Below are positions 43,988 to 53,082 of a stretch of DNA of 64,000 bases, piece by piece; the first letter of the stretch is position 1, and each line of letters starts with the position of its first letter. This DNA is from NIOZ-UU35 sp964344175 (lineage in GTDB: Bacteria; Chloroflexota; Anaerolineae; Anaerolineales; UBA11858), in the NCBI GenBank assembly GCA_964344175.1, contig CAYFMI010000008.1, forward strand, positions 1 to 64,000, given 5' to 3'. The translations under genes were made by a program, and so were the position numbers. The notes below the pieces were generated by a model, which saw only the letters and a list, made by a program, of their open reading frames with translations, was not told the DNA's origin and ran no database searches.

Positions 43988-45124
43988 TCACAAGTGCATC
44001 GCACCTGGGATAGTTAGCACGGATCGGCGCAGCCCCCAGGTGTCGCCATAGCGTACATGGTTGATCCAACCCTGGACACTGGCATCTAACTGTTCGAATT
44101 GCAGCCGTCCTTGAAGATAATCCTTCACCAGGAGGTTTAATTTCCGCCGGAAATGAATCACCTTGCGGCGTTTTACCAGCCGGTGAGAGGGGTATACGCG
44201 AAAACCTAAAAAAGGGATACCAGTGGTTGTGGGAAATACCTGAGCTTTGTGCTCGTGGATTGTCAGGCGTAGTTGGGCTAGCTTCTCGATGATGGCATGT
44301 TTCCAGGCCCAAAGGGCAGTCTTATCATCTGAGAAGAGCAGAAAGTCATCCACAAAACGTAAATAAGCCGGGCATTTGAGCTCACGCTTGACAAATTGGT
44401 CAAGGATATTCAAATAAACATTGCCCCAAAACTGGCTGGTGAGATTGCCAATAGGCAGGCCGCGCGGCCGCAAGGCAGCAAATAGACCCTGTCCTGAGCC
44501 TGTCGAAGGATCATCCCCTGAGAAATATACCATCTGGTATGCTTCTGCAAGCACCCCAATGCCGCTTTCCAGAATGCGGTCAATCAGCCAGAGCGTATCA
44601 CCATCGGCGATCAGGCGGCTGAGTTCGGCGCGCAGGATGGCGTGGTCAATGGATGGAAAAAACTGCACAACATCGCATTGTAAGAAGTAACGGTAACGGC
44701 GGGCAAAATATTGGGCACGGTCGATAGCCCGGTGCGTTCCCTTGCCAACGCGGTTGGCATATGAATCATGGATGAAGCGCGTTTCCCAGATCGGCTCGAT
44801 CACCCGGCAAAGGGCGTGATGCACAACGCGGTCTCGGAAAGGAGCTGCCGAGATCAGGCGGCGTTTGGGTTCGTGGATGTAAAAGCTGTGATAGGGGCCG
44901 GGGAGATAGGTTTTTGTGCGCAATTCGTCTTGCAGGGCCAGCAATTCTTCTTCCTGCACCTGTTCGAAGGCGGCAGCGGGGGGTTTGCCGCGTTTGCCCT
45001 TGCGGGCCTTGCGGTAGGCCAGGTAAAGATTCTCAAAATCCCAGATTTTGGGGTAAAGGCTGCGGTACGTTTTCACATACCGGATAGGTGCAAGAACGAT
45101 GCCAGAAAACAGACTCTTTGACAA
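43988..45124 (-). CDS. DGR reverse transcriptase
   Basis: 378 codons. RT motifs: FLQCDVVQFFPSIDH (motif with catalytic Asp), GLPIGNLTSQFWGNVYLN (the IGxxxSQ form distinctive of DGR RTs), YLRFVDDFLLF (FVDD active site), and FLGFRVYP. The TTG at 45124 is the longest start; GTG 45076 (VKTYRSLYPKIWDFENL) fits family N termini better. A palindromic repeat adds DPSTGSGQGL just before the IGNLTSQ motif. It sits between target and avd, all on one strand. Confidence 0.95.
   Translation of the reverse strand: MSKSLFSGIVLAPIRYVKTYRSLYPKIWDFENLYLAYRKARKGKRGKPPAAAFEQVQEEELLALQDELRTKTYLPGPYHSFYIHEPKRRLISAAPFRDRVVHHALCRVIEPIWETRFIHDSYANRVGKGTHRAIDRAQYFARRYRYFLQCDVVQFFPSIDHAILRAELSRLIADGDTLWLIDRILESGIGVLAEAYQMVYFSGDDPSTGSGQGLFAALRPRGLPIGNLTSQFWGNVYLNILDQFVKRELKCPAYLRFVDDFLLFSDDKTALWAWKHAIIEKLAQLRLTIHEHKAQVFPTTTGIPFLGFRVYPSHRLVKRRKVIHFRRKLNLLVKDYLQGRLQFEQLDASVQGWINHVRYGDTWGLRRSVLTIPGAMHL
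44488..44513. repeat. palindromic repeat inside the RT gene
   Basis: CCTGTCCTGAGCCTGTCGAAGG type repeat, translated on the minus strand as DPSTGSGQG. Same class as 1471-1494. Confidence 0.7.
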
Positions 45125-45145
45125 ATTTGTGGTAGGTTACGGCAG

Positions 45146-45226
45146 TTCCGGGAACCGGGGCGAAATTGCCGCAAAACGAAGCCAACAGCCCGTTTCCCGG
45201 AAATTTCACGCCCCCCTAAAGGGGGG
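45146..45226. other. hairpins downstream of the VR
   Basis: Two structures lie between target stop and RT start. One is TTCCGGGAA / TTCCCGGAA (45146-45154, 45194-45202) with an inner CGGG/CCCG extension. The other is CCCCCC TAAA GGGGGG (45211-45226), a 6-bp GC stem with a tetraloop. GC-rich hairpins past the VR are known enhancers of retrohoming in other DGRs; here the nearest is ~68 bp from the VR. Confidence 0.5.
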
Positions 45227-45280
45227 AGGGGTGCTCCGCTTCGCTCCGCAAACAGAATGCAGGAACCAGAAAACAGAATT

Positions 45281-48175
45281 TCAATAGCGGTTGGGGAGGG
45301 CTACCACCCGAAACCCGCCGCTGTTCCAAAGACTGAGCGGGTGATCGTCGCTGCGGCGGGAGAGACGAGCGAGATTAGCGCTGTAGCTCCACGAGCCGCC
45401 GCGAATAGCAAGTACATCGTGACCCTTGTCAGCATAATTCGCCTGCCATTCCCAGACGTTGCCACCCATATCCCAGACCCCCAGCGGGCTGACACCCAGG
45501 GGATACATCCCCACCGGCGTGGTGCGTCCAATGCCGCTTCCGCTCACATTGGCCCGGCGCAGGATTTCAGCTTCTTCCTTCGTCACTGCTCCGCCTTTGT
45601 CCCACGGGAAGCGTTCTTCTCCCTCTCCCCCAGCCCCTCTACTGGCGGGAGAGGGAAGCCCGCCCGTAGCGGCGACCCATTCTGCTTCTATGGGCAAACG
45701 GATTAACTCTGGCTTTAAACCAGGATTTTGCTCTCCTTCAGGCAGTTCTTCCCAATGCGCCAGCAGCCATTTGCAATACGCATTCGCTTCGTACCAACTG
45801 ATCCCCACCACTGGCACGCCGGCGCGGGCTATCCCAAAACGCGGTTCATCCCAATAGCGGGGGAGTACTTTTCTATTCTCGTTCCAATTCTTTTGCAGCC
45901 AACCCCAGCCTGCTTCTCCCCAATCGCCCATCCGCGCATAGTTCTGTCCCGATTCGGCGAATTTTGGGAAGTCCACCCAATAGGCTTGCTCCGCAAAGTC
46001 GGGGGCATCCACAAAACGCTGGTATTGGGCGTTGGTAATGGGGTATTTGCCGATGCTGAAGGCTCTTTGCTCTCCGCTCACGGCTTTAAACTCATGCAAA
46101 TCCTCGGGCAGGTAGCCAAGTTCATCCAGGATATCCGCGGCGGCGGCGCGCTCGCGCGGGGCCAGTACGGCGGCGTCCAGCAGTTTTCGCAAATTGGCGA
46201 TGATTTCATTCTCAAAACGAAAGGCTTTGGGGAAGGCTCGTTTATAAAGCGTCAGCAACTCGCCTGCCAGCCACAAGGCGCGCCAATCTTCATCCCTGGG
46301 AGTCTGTGGAAAGGGCGAAGACAATGCTTCGAGAAGATTATTCATGCGAGCAAGGTCAGCGCTTTCGAAACACAGGTATTCTGCCAGCAGCTTGGTAACT
46401 TCGCGCCAGCGGTCATGCGCCTGGTCGAGTAATTCTCTAACGACTTCCCCGTCACGCCCATCTAGATAGCGTCCGGCCAGGTACTCTTCGAAGGTCAGAT
46501 GCGGGAAGGTATACACCCGGCGCGGCATCGCATCCCTGCCCGGTGAGGATACTGTACCTTGCAACATCAGCAGACCATTGGCTTTCTGGCAGTAATCCAA
46601 AAACACGCCCACTTTTTCAATATCCTGAAGGTATTCGGTCATTACACCGCTGACCAACTTCTCTGTCACCAGGCCGCCGGAGGCCTCATCATCGTCGTCA
46701 CGCCCCCGGTGGGCTTCGAAGGCAATCTCATATAAAGCCTGGTCAATGCGGGCGCGGGGTACATTCAACTCGGCCAGGATGTTGCGTGTTTGTTCCTGCC
46801 CCATGATGGCGCGTTTGGCGTTCCATTTTTCGAGCAGCAGATCAACGCACTGTTTATACACCTGGGCGCGGCTGTCGGGCAATTCATAGCTGGCATGGAC
46901 TACGGCCATCACCGTCAAAATGATCGGGAAGCGCGCCACTTCGCTCAACCTGCGGCGATCATCGGGCTGTAAGGCTGACATGAGTTTTTGTTTCTTCTCG
47001 CCATATTCGATGGCGCGCCTCTGATCGAGCAGGGTATGTTGGTCATACCACAGGGTCACAAAACGTCCGATTTGTTCATCGGTCAACAGCGCCAACTCGT
47101 GCTGCGGCCACTGCGTCAACTGCCAGCGTTTGTCCTGATACGAATAGGTACGGCACGTCACCAGGAAGACACTCTTGGGGTTAGCCCGGCTATAAGCATT
47201 GGTAAAGTTTTCCACCGCTTCTACGACCACCGGGCGCAGGGCCAAATTAGCAACTTCATCCAATCCATCAAAAAGAAACAGCGCACCATCGCTTTTGAGT
47301 GTGTCCAGCAAATGAGATGCGAAGGCGGCTGTGCGTATATCAGCTTCCAGAGTGGTTTTAAGAAATGCTTCCAGGTGTTCAGTGCGCCCTTTTTGAATAT
47401 CTTTCGGGAGGCTTTCGGCAAAACGCCCCAGCGAGATCGCCACCGGCAGCAGCGGCTTGTCATCCCAGCCCTGGATGCGGCGCGGTTCGCCGGTCAGCTC
47501 CTGGGCCATCATCAATGCCAGGTAACGCACAAAGGTAGATTTGCCTGTGCCGGGAAAACCCAGCAAAACCATGCGTTGACCCGCAGAACCCAAAAGCGCT
47601 TCAATCACCGAGAGCGGGCGGCTCTTGCCTTCTTGCTCCAGCATCCGCTCTGTCACGGCCTGTTCATCCGATTCACCCTTCTGCCCTTTTCGTTGGGTTT
47701 CTGCTTGTTCAACTTGCGTCGTTGTATCCAGGTCGATATAGATTTCTTCCAGCGAAAGGCGCACGCTGTTAGGGTCTCCGGCATGGTCATCCATACCTGC
47801 CAGGCGCAAGGGCCGGTTGTCGAAGACTACGGCTTGCAGAAAAGCTTGCCTGGCTCCATCTTTGGGCAGTTCGGGCGGGAGTTCCGGTAGTGGAAAGGTA
47901 TCTTCGCTCTGGGGAGTGTGTGCTTCCGATTGCTCTACAGGGCGCTCGGCTCTTGATGGATCAGCCGTTGATTGATGATAGTCCGCACGCGCCGTAAGAT
48001 AGGTTTGCAACACGAAGATCAACATACCGCCGATTACAACGATATAGATCAGTACCTGATACCCGGCGGGGATACGATCACCAAGCAGGGCTATGATGAT
48101 AACGATCAGCACCGTGAAGGCCAGGATTGCCGTCAGCTTTTTCGCAAGTTCAACCCAGAAATCTTTGTTGTTCAT
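45281..48175 (-). CDS. DGR target: membrane NACHT ATPase with C-type-lectin/FGE domain
   Basis: 964 aa. Two TM helices (residues ~14-32 and 38-58) precede an acidic/Pro linker and a NACHT NTPase (Walker A LLGFPGTGKSTFVRYLA at 204-220; Walker B ALFLFDGLDEVANL at ~298-311). A long helical region follows, then a formylglycine-generating-enzyme-like C-type-lectin fold (~735-964: FSIGKYPITNAQYQRFV, WYEANAYCKWLL, MGGNVWEWQ, RGGSW, GFRVVAL). The VR covers residues ~925-961. ATG 48175 follows AAAGGTGATGT. The ATPase probably signals when the diversified domain binds a ligand (inference). Confidence 0.93.
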   Translation of the reverse strand: MNNKDFWVELAKKLTAILAFTVLIVIIIALLGDRIPAGYQVLIYIVVIGGMLIFVLQTYLTARADYHQSTADPSRAERPVEQSEAHTPQSEDTFPLPELPPELPKDGARQAFLQAVVFDNRPLRLAGMDDHAGDPNSVRLSLEEIYIDLDTTTQVEQAETQRKGQKGESDEQAVTERMLEQEGKSRPLSVIEALLGSAGQRMVLLGFPGTGKSTFVRYLALMMAQELTGEPRRIQGWDDKPLLPVAISLGRFAESLPKDIQKGRTEHLEAFLKTTLEADIRTAAFASHLLDTLKSDGALFLFDGLDEVANLALRPVVVEAVENFTNAYSRANPKSVFLVTCRTYSYQDKRWQLTQWPQHELALLTDEQIGRFVTLWYDQHTLLDQRRAIEYGEKKQKLMSALQPDDRRRLSEVARFPIILTVMAVVHASYELPDSRAQVYKQCVDLLLEKWNAKRAIMGQEQTRNILAELNVPRARIDQALYEIAFEAHRGRDDDDEASGGLVTEKLVSGVMTEYLQDIEKVGVFLDYCQKANGLLMLQGTVSSPGRDAMPRRVYTFPHLTFEEYLAGRYLDGRDGEVVRELLDQAHDRWREVTKLLAEYLCFESADLARMNNLLEALSSPFPQTPRDEDWRALWLAGELLTLYKRAFPKAFRFENEIIANLRKLLDAAVLAPRERAAAADILDELGYLPEDLHEFKAVSGEQRAFSIGKYPITNAQYQRFVDAPDFAEQAYWVDFPKFAESGQNYARMGDWGEAGWGWLQKNWNENRKVLPRYWDEPRFGIARAGVPVVGISWYEANAYCKWLLAHWEELPEGEQNPGLKPELIRLPIEAEWVAATGGLPSPASRGAGGEGEERFPWDKGGAVTKEEAEILRRANVSGSGIGRTTPVGMYPLGVSPLGVWDMGGNVWEWQANYADKGHDVLAIRGGSWSYSANLARLSRRSDDHPLSLWNSGGFRVVALPNRY
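45295..45403 (-). repeat. DGR variable repeat (VR)
   Basis: 109 bp, same length as the TR, with 16 differences: 15 at template adenines and one silent C-to-T. The last ~22 bp on the coding strand (GGGTTTCGGGTGGTAGCCCT) are unchanged, as expected for the initiation-of-mutagenic-homology end. It ends 14 bp before the gene end. Confidence 0.95.
45621..45656. repeat. palindromic repeat inside the DGR target
   Basis: CCCTCTCCCCCAGCCCCTCT with a matching GGGAGAGGG arm; read in frame as LPSPASRGAGGEGEE within the lectin-fold domain. Confidence 0.65.
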
Positions 48176-48231
48176 ACATCACCTTTTTTTTTCCAGCGCC
48201 AGTTCTCGTGAACTTGCAAGGTTTTGCGCAT
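48172..48231 (-). CDS. possible 19-aa leader ORF of the DGR target
   Basis: MRKTLQVHENWRWKKKGDV, with AGGAATT just before its ATG. Its stop overlaps the target start (ATGA), a coupling geometry. It contains a run of nine A. It could be a translational leader or chance. Confidence 0.35.
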   Translation of the reverse strand: MRKTLQVHENWRWKKKGDV

Positions 48232-48267
48232 AATTCCTGCTCCCTGATAAACCCAAATCAGCAAATT

Positions 48268-48276
48268 GATTGTAGC
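48268..48276 (-). promoter_or_regulatory. extended -10 before the DGR target
   Basis: Minus strand TGCTACAAT, about 95 nt before the target ATG and ~37 nt before the leader ORF. Confidence 0.5.
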
Positions 48277-48292
48277 ACAAGATAAAGACATA

Positions 48293-48345
48293 TCGCGCGG
48301 AGCGGAGGCGGCTTCATCGCCGTAGTCGAAGCGCGGCCTGCATCT
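48293..48345. repeat. REP-like repeat (GTAGTCGAAGCG type), copy 2
   Basis: GCGGAGCGGAGGCGGC...GCCGTAGTCGAAGCGC, related to 15934-15975; followed by CTTCGTCAGGCTCAGTG, another known repeat motif. Confidence 0.45.
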
Positions 48346-48421
48346 CGACTGCCACTTCGTCAGGCTCAGTGTCCGCTCGAGGCGATGTTCGCGCAGCGCG
48401 GGTGCACAGTTTTTCCTTGAG

Positions 48422-48469
48422 CCGCCAGGGGCGCTGCCTTGAGCAGTAGGGTATAATTCACCCTGGCGG
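48422..48469 (+). promoter_or_regulatory. dnaG -10 inside an inverted repeat
   Basis: TATAAT (48452-48457) lies in the loop of a perfect 9-bp inverted repeat CCGCCAGGG (48422-48430) / CCCTGGCGG (48461-48469). Only promoter-like signal before the dnaG operon. Confidence 0.5.
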
Positions 48470-48558
48470 GAGAATAATTGTGAAACATCCCGCCAGCCCT
48501 CCGACACTCCTTTCAGTCGCAGGGTAAACCTTCAAACCTGCCAACTTTCAACCGTAAT

Positions 48559-50478
48559 ATGACCGCCACCGACGAAATTAAAGCCCGCCTGGATATTGTA
48601 GACCTGGTCTCCGAGAGCGTTGAACTGAAGCGTTCGGGGAGGAGCTATTCGGGCTTTTGCCCTTTCCATCACAACGTCAAAACCCCGGCCTTTGCCGTCT
48701 TCCCCGACAGCGGCACCTGGAAGTGTTTCGGCGAGTGCAATGAAGGCGGCGATATCTTCAGCTATGTGATGAAGAAGGAGGGCTGGGATTTCCCCACCGC
48801 GCTGAAAGAGCTGGCCGAACGCGCCGGGGTAGAGCTGCGCCCGCTCACGCCCCAGGAGCAAGAACAAGTTGAAGAGAACCAACGCCTGCGGGAGTTGTTG
48901 GAAAACGCGCTCACCTTCTTCCGTCATCAACTGCGCAGCACGCCCGCCGGGGCAAAGGCCCTGGCCTATTTGCACCAACGCGGCTTGAGTGACGAAACGG
49001 TTGAAGCCTTTGGCATTGGCTATGCCCCCGACTCGTGGGAAGCGGCCACCGGACATTTCAAGGCCAATGGCTTTAATGAAGACGATTTACTGGCCGCCGG
49101 GATGGTCTCGGCGCGCGATTCGGGCGGGGTGTACGACCGCTTCCGCCACCGGGTGGTGGTGCCCATCCGGGATGAGCGCGGGCGCATGTGCGGCTTTGGG
49201 GCGCGGGCGCTCGACCCCGAAGGCCTGCCCAAGTATCTCAATTCGCCCCAAACCGAAATTTTCGATAAAGGCCGCATTCTCTTCGGGCTGGATCGCGCCC
49301 GCAAGGCCATCCGCGCCGCCGATCAGGTGATCATTGTGGAGGGCTATATGGGGGTGCTGGCCCCGCATCAGCACGGCTTTGAAAATGTGGTTGCCACCAT
49401 GGGCACGGCGCTGACCGAGGATCACCTGCAACTCATCAAGCGCTTCACCCGCCGGATTGTGCTGGCGATGGACTCCGACGCCGCCGGAATGAAAGCCACC
49501 TTGCGCGGCCTGGAAGTGGCCCGCCAGACGCTCGACCGCGAAGGGGAGTTGCGCTTCGATGCCCGCGGCCTGCTGCGCCAGGAAGGACGCCTGAAAGCCG
49601 ACATCCGCGTTAGCACGCTGCCCTCCGGCATGGATCCTGACGATGTGGTCAATCAAGATCCTGCCCAATGGGATGCGATCGTGGCCGCCGCCAAACCGAT
49701 TGTGGTGCATGTCATGGAAACCCTGGCCGCCGACCGCGATCTGAACGACCCCAAAGCCAAAAGCGAAATTGCCGAAAAGGTGCTGCCGTTAATCGCCGAT
49801 ATTCCCAGCGCCATTGAGCGCGACACCTACCGCCAGCGATTGGCGCGGCTGTTACGCGTGGATGAGCGCGCCTTACTGGATGTGCGCGGGGCGCGCCCCA
49901 CCCCCAGGCGCTGGGAGCCGCCCAAACGGAGTCCGACACTCCAGCCGGCTGCGGGGGTGCGCGGCGCTTTGACGATTGAAGCCATCCACACCCGCGAGGC
50001 CCACATTTTGGGGGTCTTGATCCGCAACCCCGACCTGATTTATCATATTGATCGCCATTTGCAAGAAGACGGGCTAACGCGCATCGGGCATCAAGATTTT
50101 CAACAATCCGATCACCAATATATTTTCCGGCAGGTGGGCGATTCGCTGCGACAGGGAGAACATGAGCCGTTACAATATGTACTCAACCACCTTCCGGAGG
50201 CGATCATGCCGCTGGTCGACCAGATTCTGGCCGAGACCGCCCAGGTTGACCCCCAGGAAAACAATGTGTTGGAAGATATTTTGCGGGCGCTGCTGGCGCT
50301 GCGCTCTAGAGGCATTACGCAGCAGTTAGACCACCTGCGCTATTTGCAAGAGACCGCCCAGGAACAGGGCGACATTCAGGCCAGGGAATTTAGCAAGGCC
50401 ATGACACAGTATGTTACACTGCTAGGGCGTTTGCACAAAGCACAAAGCCGCTATGCGAACCACTCGCTTTCTCACTAG
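48559..50478 (+). CDS. dnaG: DNA primase
   Basis: 639 aa. N-terminal CHC2 zinc finger (FCPFHHNVKTPAFAVFPDSG, then CFGEC with an extra residue versus CFGC), RNA-polymerase domain, TOPRIM (VEGYMGVLAPHQ; LAMDSDAAGMKATLRG) and a C-terminal helicase-binding region. In the TOPRIM motif the usual EGYMD reads EGYMG: the first acidic metal ligand position is Gly. The DSDAAG pair is intact. First gene of a dnaG-rpoD pair (14 nt apart), the classic macromolecular-synthesis arrangement. Confidence 0.95.
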   Translation: MTATDEIKARLDIVDLVSESVELKRSGRSYSGFCPFHHNVKTPAFAVFPDSGTWKCFGECNEGGDIFSYVMKKEGWDFPTALKELAERAGVELRPLTPQEQEQVEENQRLRELLENALTFFRHQLRSTPAGAKALAYLHQRGLSDETVEAFGIGYAPDSWEAATGHFKANGFNEDDLLAAGMVSARDSGGVYDRFRHRVVVPIRDERGRMCGFGARALDPEGLPKYLNSPQTEIFDKGRILFGLDRARKAIRAADQVIIVEGYMGVLAPHQHGFENVVATMGTALTEDHLQLIKRFTRRIVLAMDSDAAGMKATLRGLEVARQTLDREGELRFDARGLLRQEGRLKADIRVSTLPSGMDPDDVVNQDPAQWDAIVAAAKPIVVHVMETLAADRDLNDPKAKSEIAEKVLPLIADIPSAIERDTYRQRLARLLRVDERALLDVRGARPTPRRWEPPKRSPTLQPAAGVRGALTIEAIHTREAHILGVLIRNPDLIYHIDRHLQEDGLTRIGHQDFQQSDHQYIFRQVGDSLRQGEHEPLQYVLNHLPEAIMPLVDQILAETAQVDPQENNVLEDILRALLALRSRGITQQLDHLRYLQETAQEQGDIQAREFSKAMTQYVTLLGRLHKAQSRYANHSLSH

Positions 50479-50492
50479 CCGAGGCACAAGCT

Positions 50493-52097
<1,605 letters not shown>

Positions 52098-52156
52098 GCA
52101 GGCGCGGCAAAGGCCTGTGCATATCGTTGAAAATCCCTTCTTAATCAGGAGTTCTT

Positions 52157-52711
52157 ATGACATCACATCGTTCGGTTTATCCGCTTGAAATTGCCGGGGT
52201 TTATCGCGAACTGCCCCTCTTCGAGGTGCAGCCGGGGTTACGGATTGCTATTCTCAATATTCTCGGAGATACCGAGTTAGTGCAGGCCTGCGCCCATGCC
52301 CTGAGTGAGAAACTCGCTGGCGATTCGTATGATGTCCTCATCACGGCAGAGGCCAAGAGCATTCCGCTGGCGCACATGCTCTCACACGTCAGCCAAAAAC
52401 CGTATGTCGTTTTGCGCAAACATTACCGCACCTACATGGGTAAGACCCTTCAGGCTGAAACCGTCTCGATAACGACCGGACGACCGCAGCGCCTCTACCT
52501 TGATGAGAAAGACTATACCCTGGTACACAAGAAAAAAGCCGTGCTGCTGGATGACGTTATCAGCACCGGCTCGACCCTGGAAGGCATGCAGCAAATCGTG
52601 CAGCAGGCCGAGGGCGAAGTCGCGGCGCTGGCAGCTATCCTGACCGAGGGAGATCAAGATCAATGGAACGATGTGATCTCGTTAGGACACTTACCGCTCT
52701 TTACCGACTAG
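52157..52711 (+). CDS. apt: adenine phosphoribosyltransferase-like protein
   Basis: 184 aa. PRPP-binding motif AVLLDDVISTGSTLEG near residue 128, with APRT-like N terminus (VYRELPLFEVQPGLRIAILNI) and YVVLRKHYRTYMG. It salvages adenine to AMP if it is a true APRT; xanthine/hypoxanthine or a regulatory PRT is possible. 59 nt downstream of rpoD, SD AGGAG. Confidence 0.82.
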   Translation: MTSHRSVYPLEIAGVYRELPLFEVQPGLRIAILNILGDTELVQACAHALSEKLAGDSYDVLITAEAKSIPLAHMLSHVSQKPYVVLRKHYRTYMGKTLQAETVSITTGRPQRLYLDEKDYTLVHKKKAVLLDDVISTGSTLEGMQQIVQQAEGEVAALAAILTEGDQDQWNDVISLGHLPLFTD

Positions 52712-52729
52712 AGAATTCGTTTTTTGAAT

Positions 52730-52799
52730 TAGGCGTGACTCACTTGCGCCGTACACCCCCCTATTTTCGGAATAGCTTTTATCGAACTGCGTAAATCCT
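52730..52799. mobile_element. MITE family 1, copy D (partial)
   Basis: 70 bp keeping the right half CCCCTATTTTCGGAATAGCTTTTATCGAACTGCGTAAATCCT and a short left end TAGGCGTGACTCACTTGCG. Flanks TTGAAT/ATGAGT match at 4 of 6, so it is an older copy. Confidence 0.65.
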
Positions 52800-53036
52800 A
52801 TGAGTACTATGAGCACATTAGGACGAGCCGGTATCTTCTTTACGATTGTTGGTATCACGCTGTTGATCCTGTTTGCGACCTCCGTTAAAGCAGAACATAG
52901 CCTTCCACTGCTTTTTTTGATTGGGAGTGCCTCAACGGGGTTAGGGATCCTCATCTGGCGCAAAGAGCGCCCCCGATCATCGCAGCGATATTTTCGTCTC
53001 TTTCGGAAACGCGCTTCAGACCAAGACAACAATTGA
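52800..53036 (+). CDS. small two-TM membrane protein
   Basis: 78 aa with helices GIFFTIVGITLLILFATSV and LPLLFLIGSASTGLGILIW and a basic, polar C terminus. No family recognised. Its ATG overlaps the right flank of a MITE copy and has no SD; ATG 52809 is an alternative. It is followed 46 nt later by a CPBP protease gene, possibly functionally linked. Confidence 0.55.
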   Translation: MSTMSTLGRAGIFFTIVGITLLILFATSVKAEHSLPLLFLIGSASTGLGILIWRKERPRSSQRYFRLFRKRASDQDNN

Positions 53037-53082
53037 TTAAGAAGTATCTTTACGGAGCACTCCCATTCCCCAAAGGCCTGCA

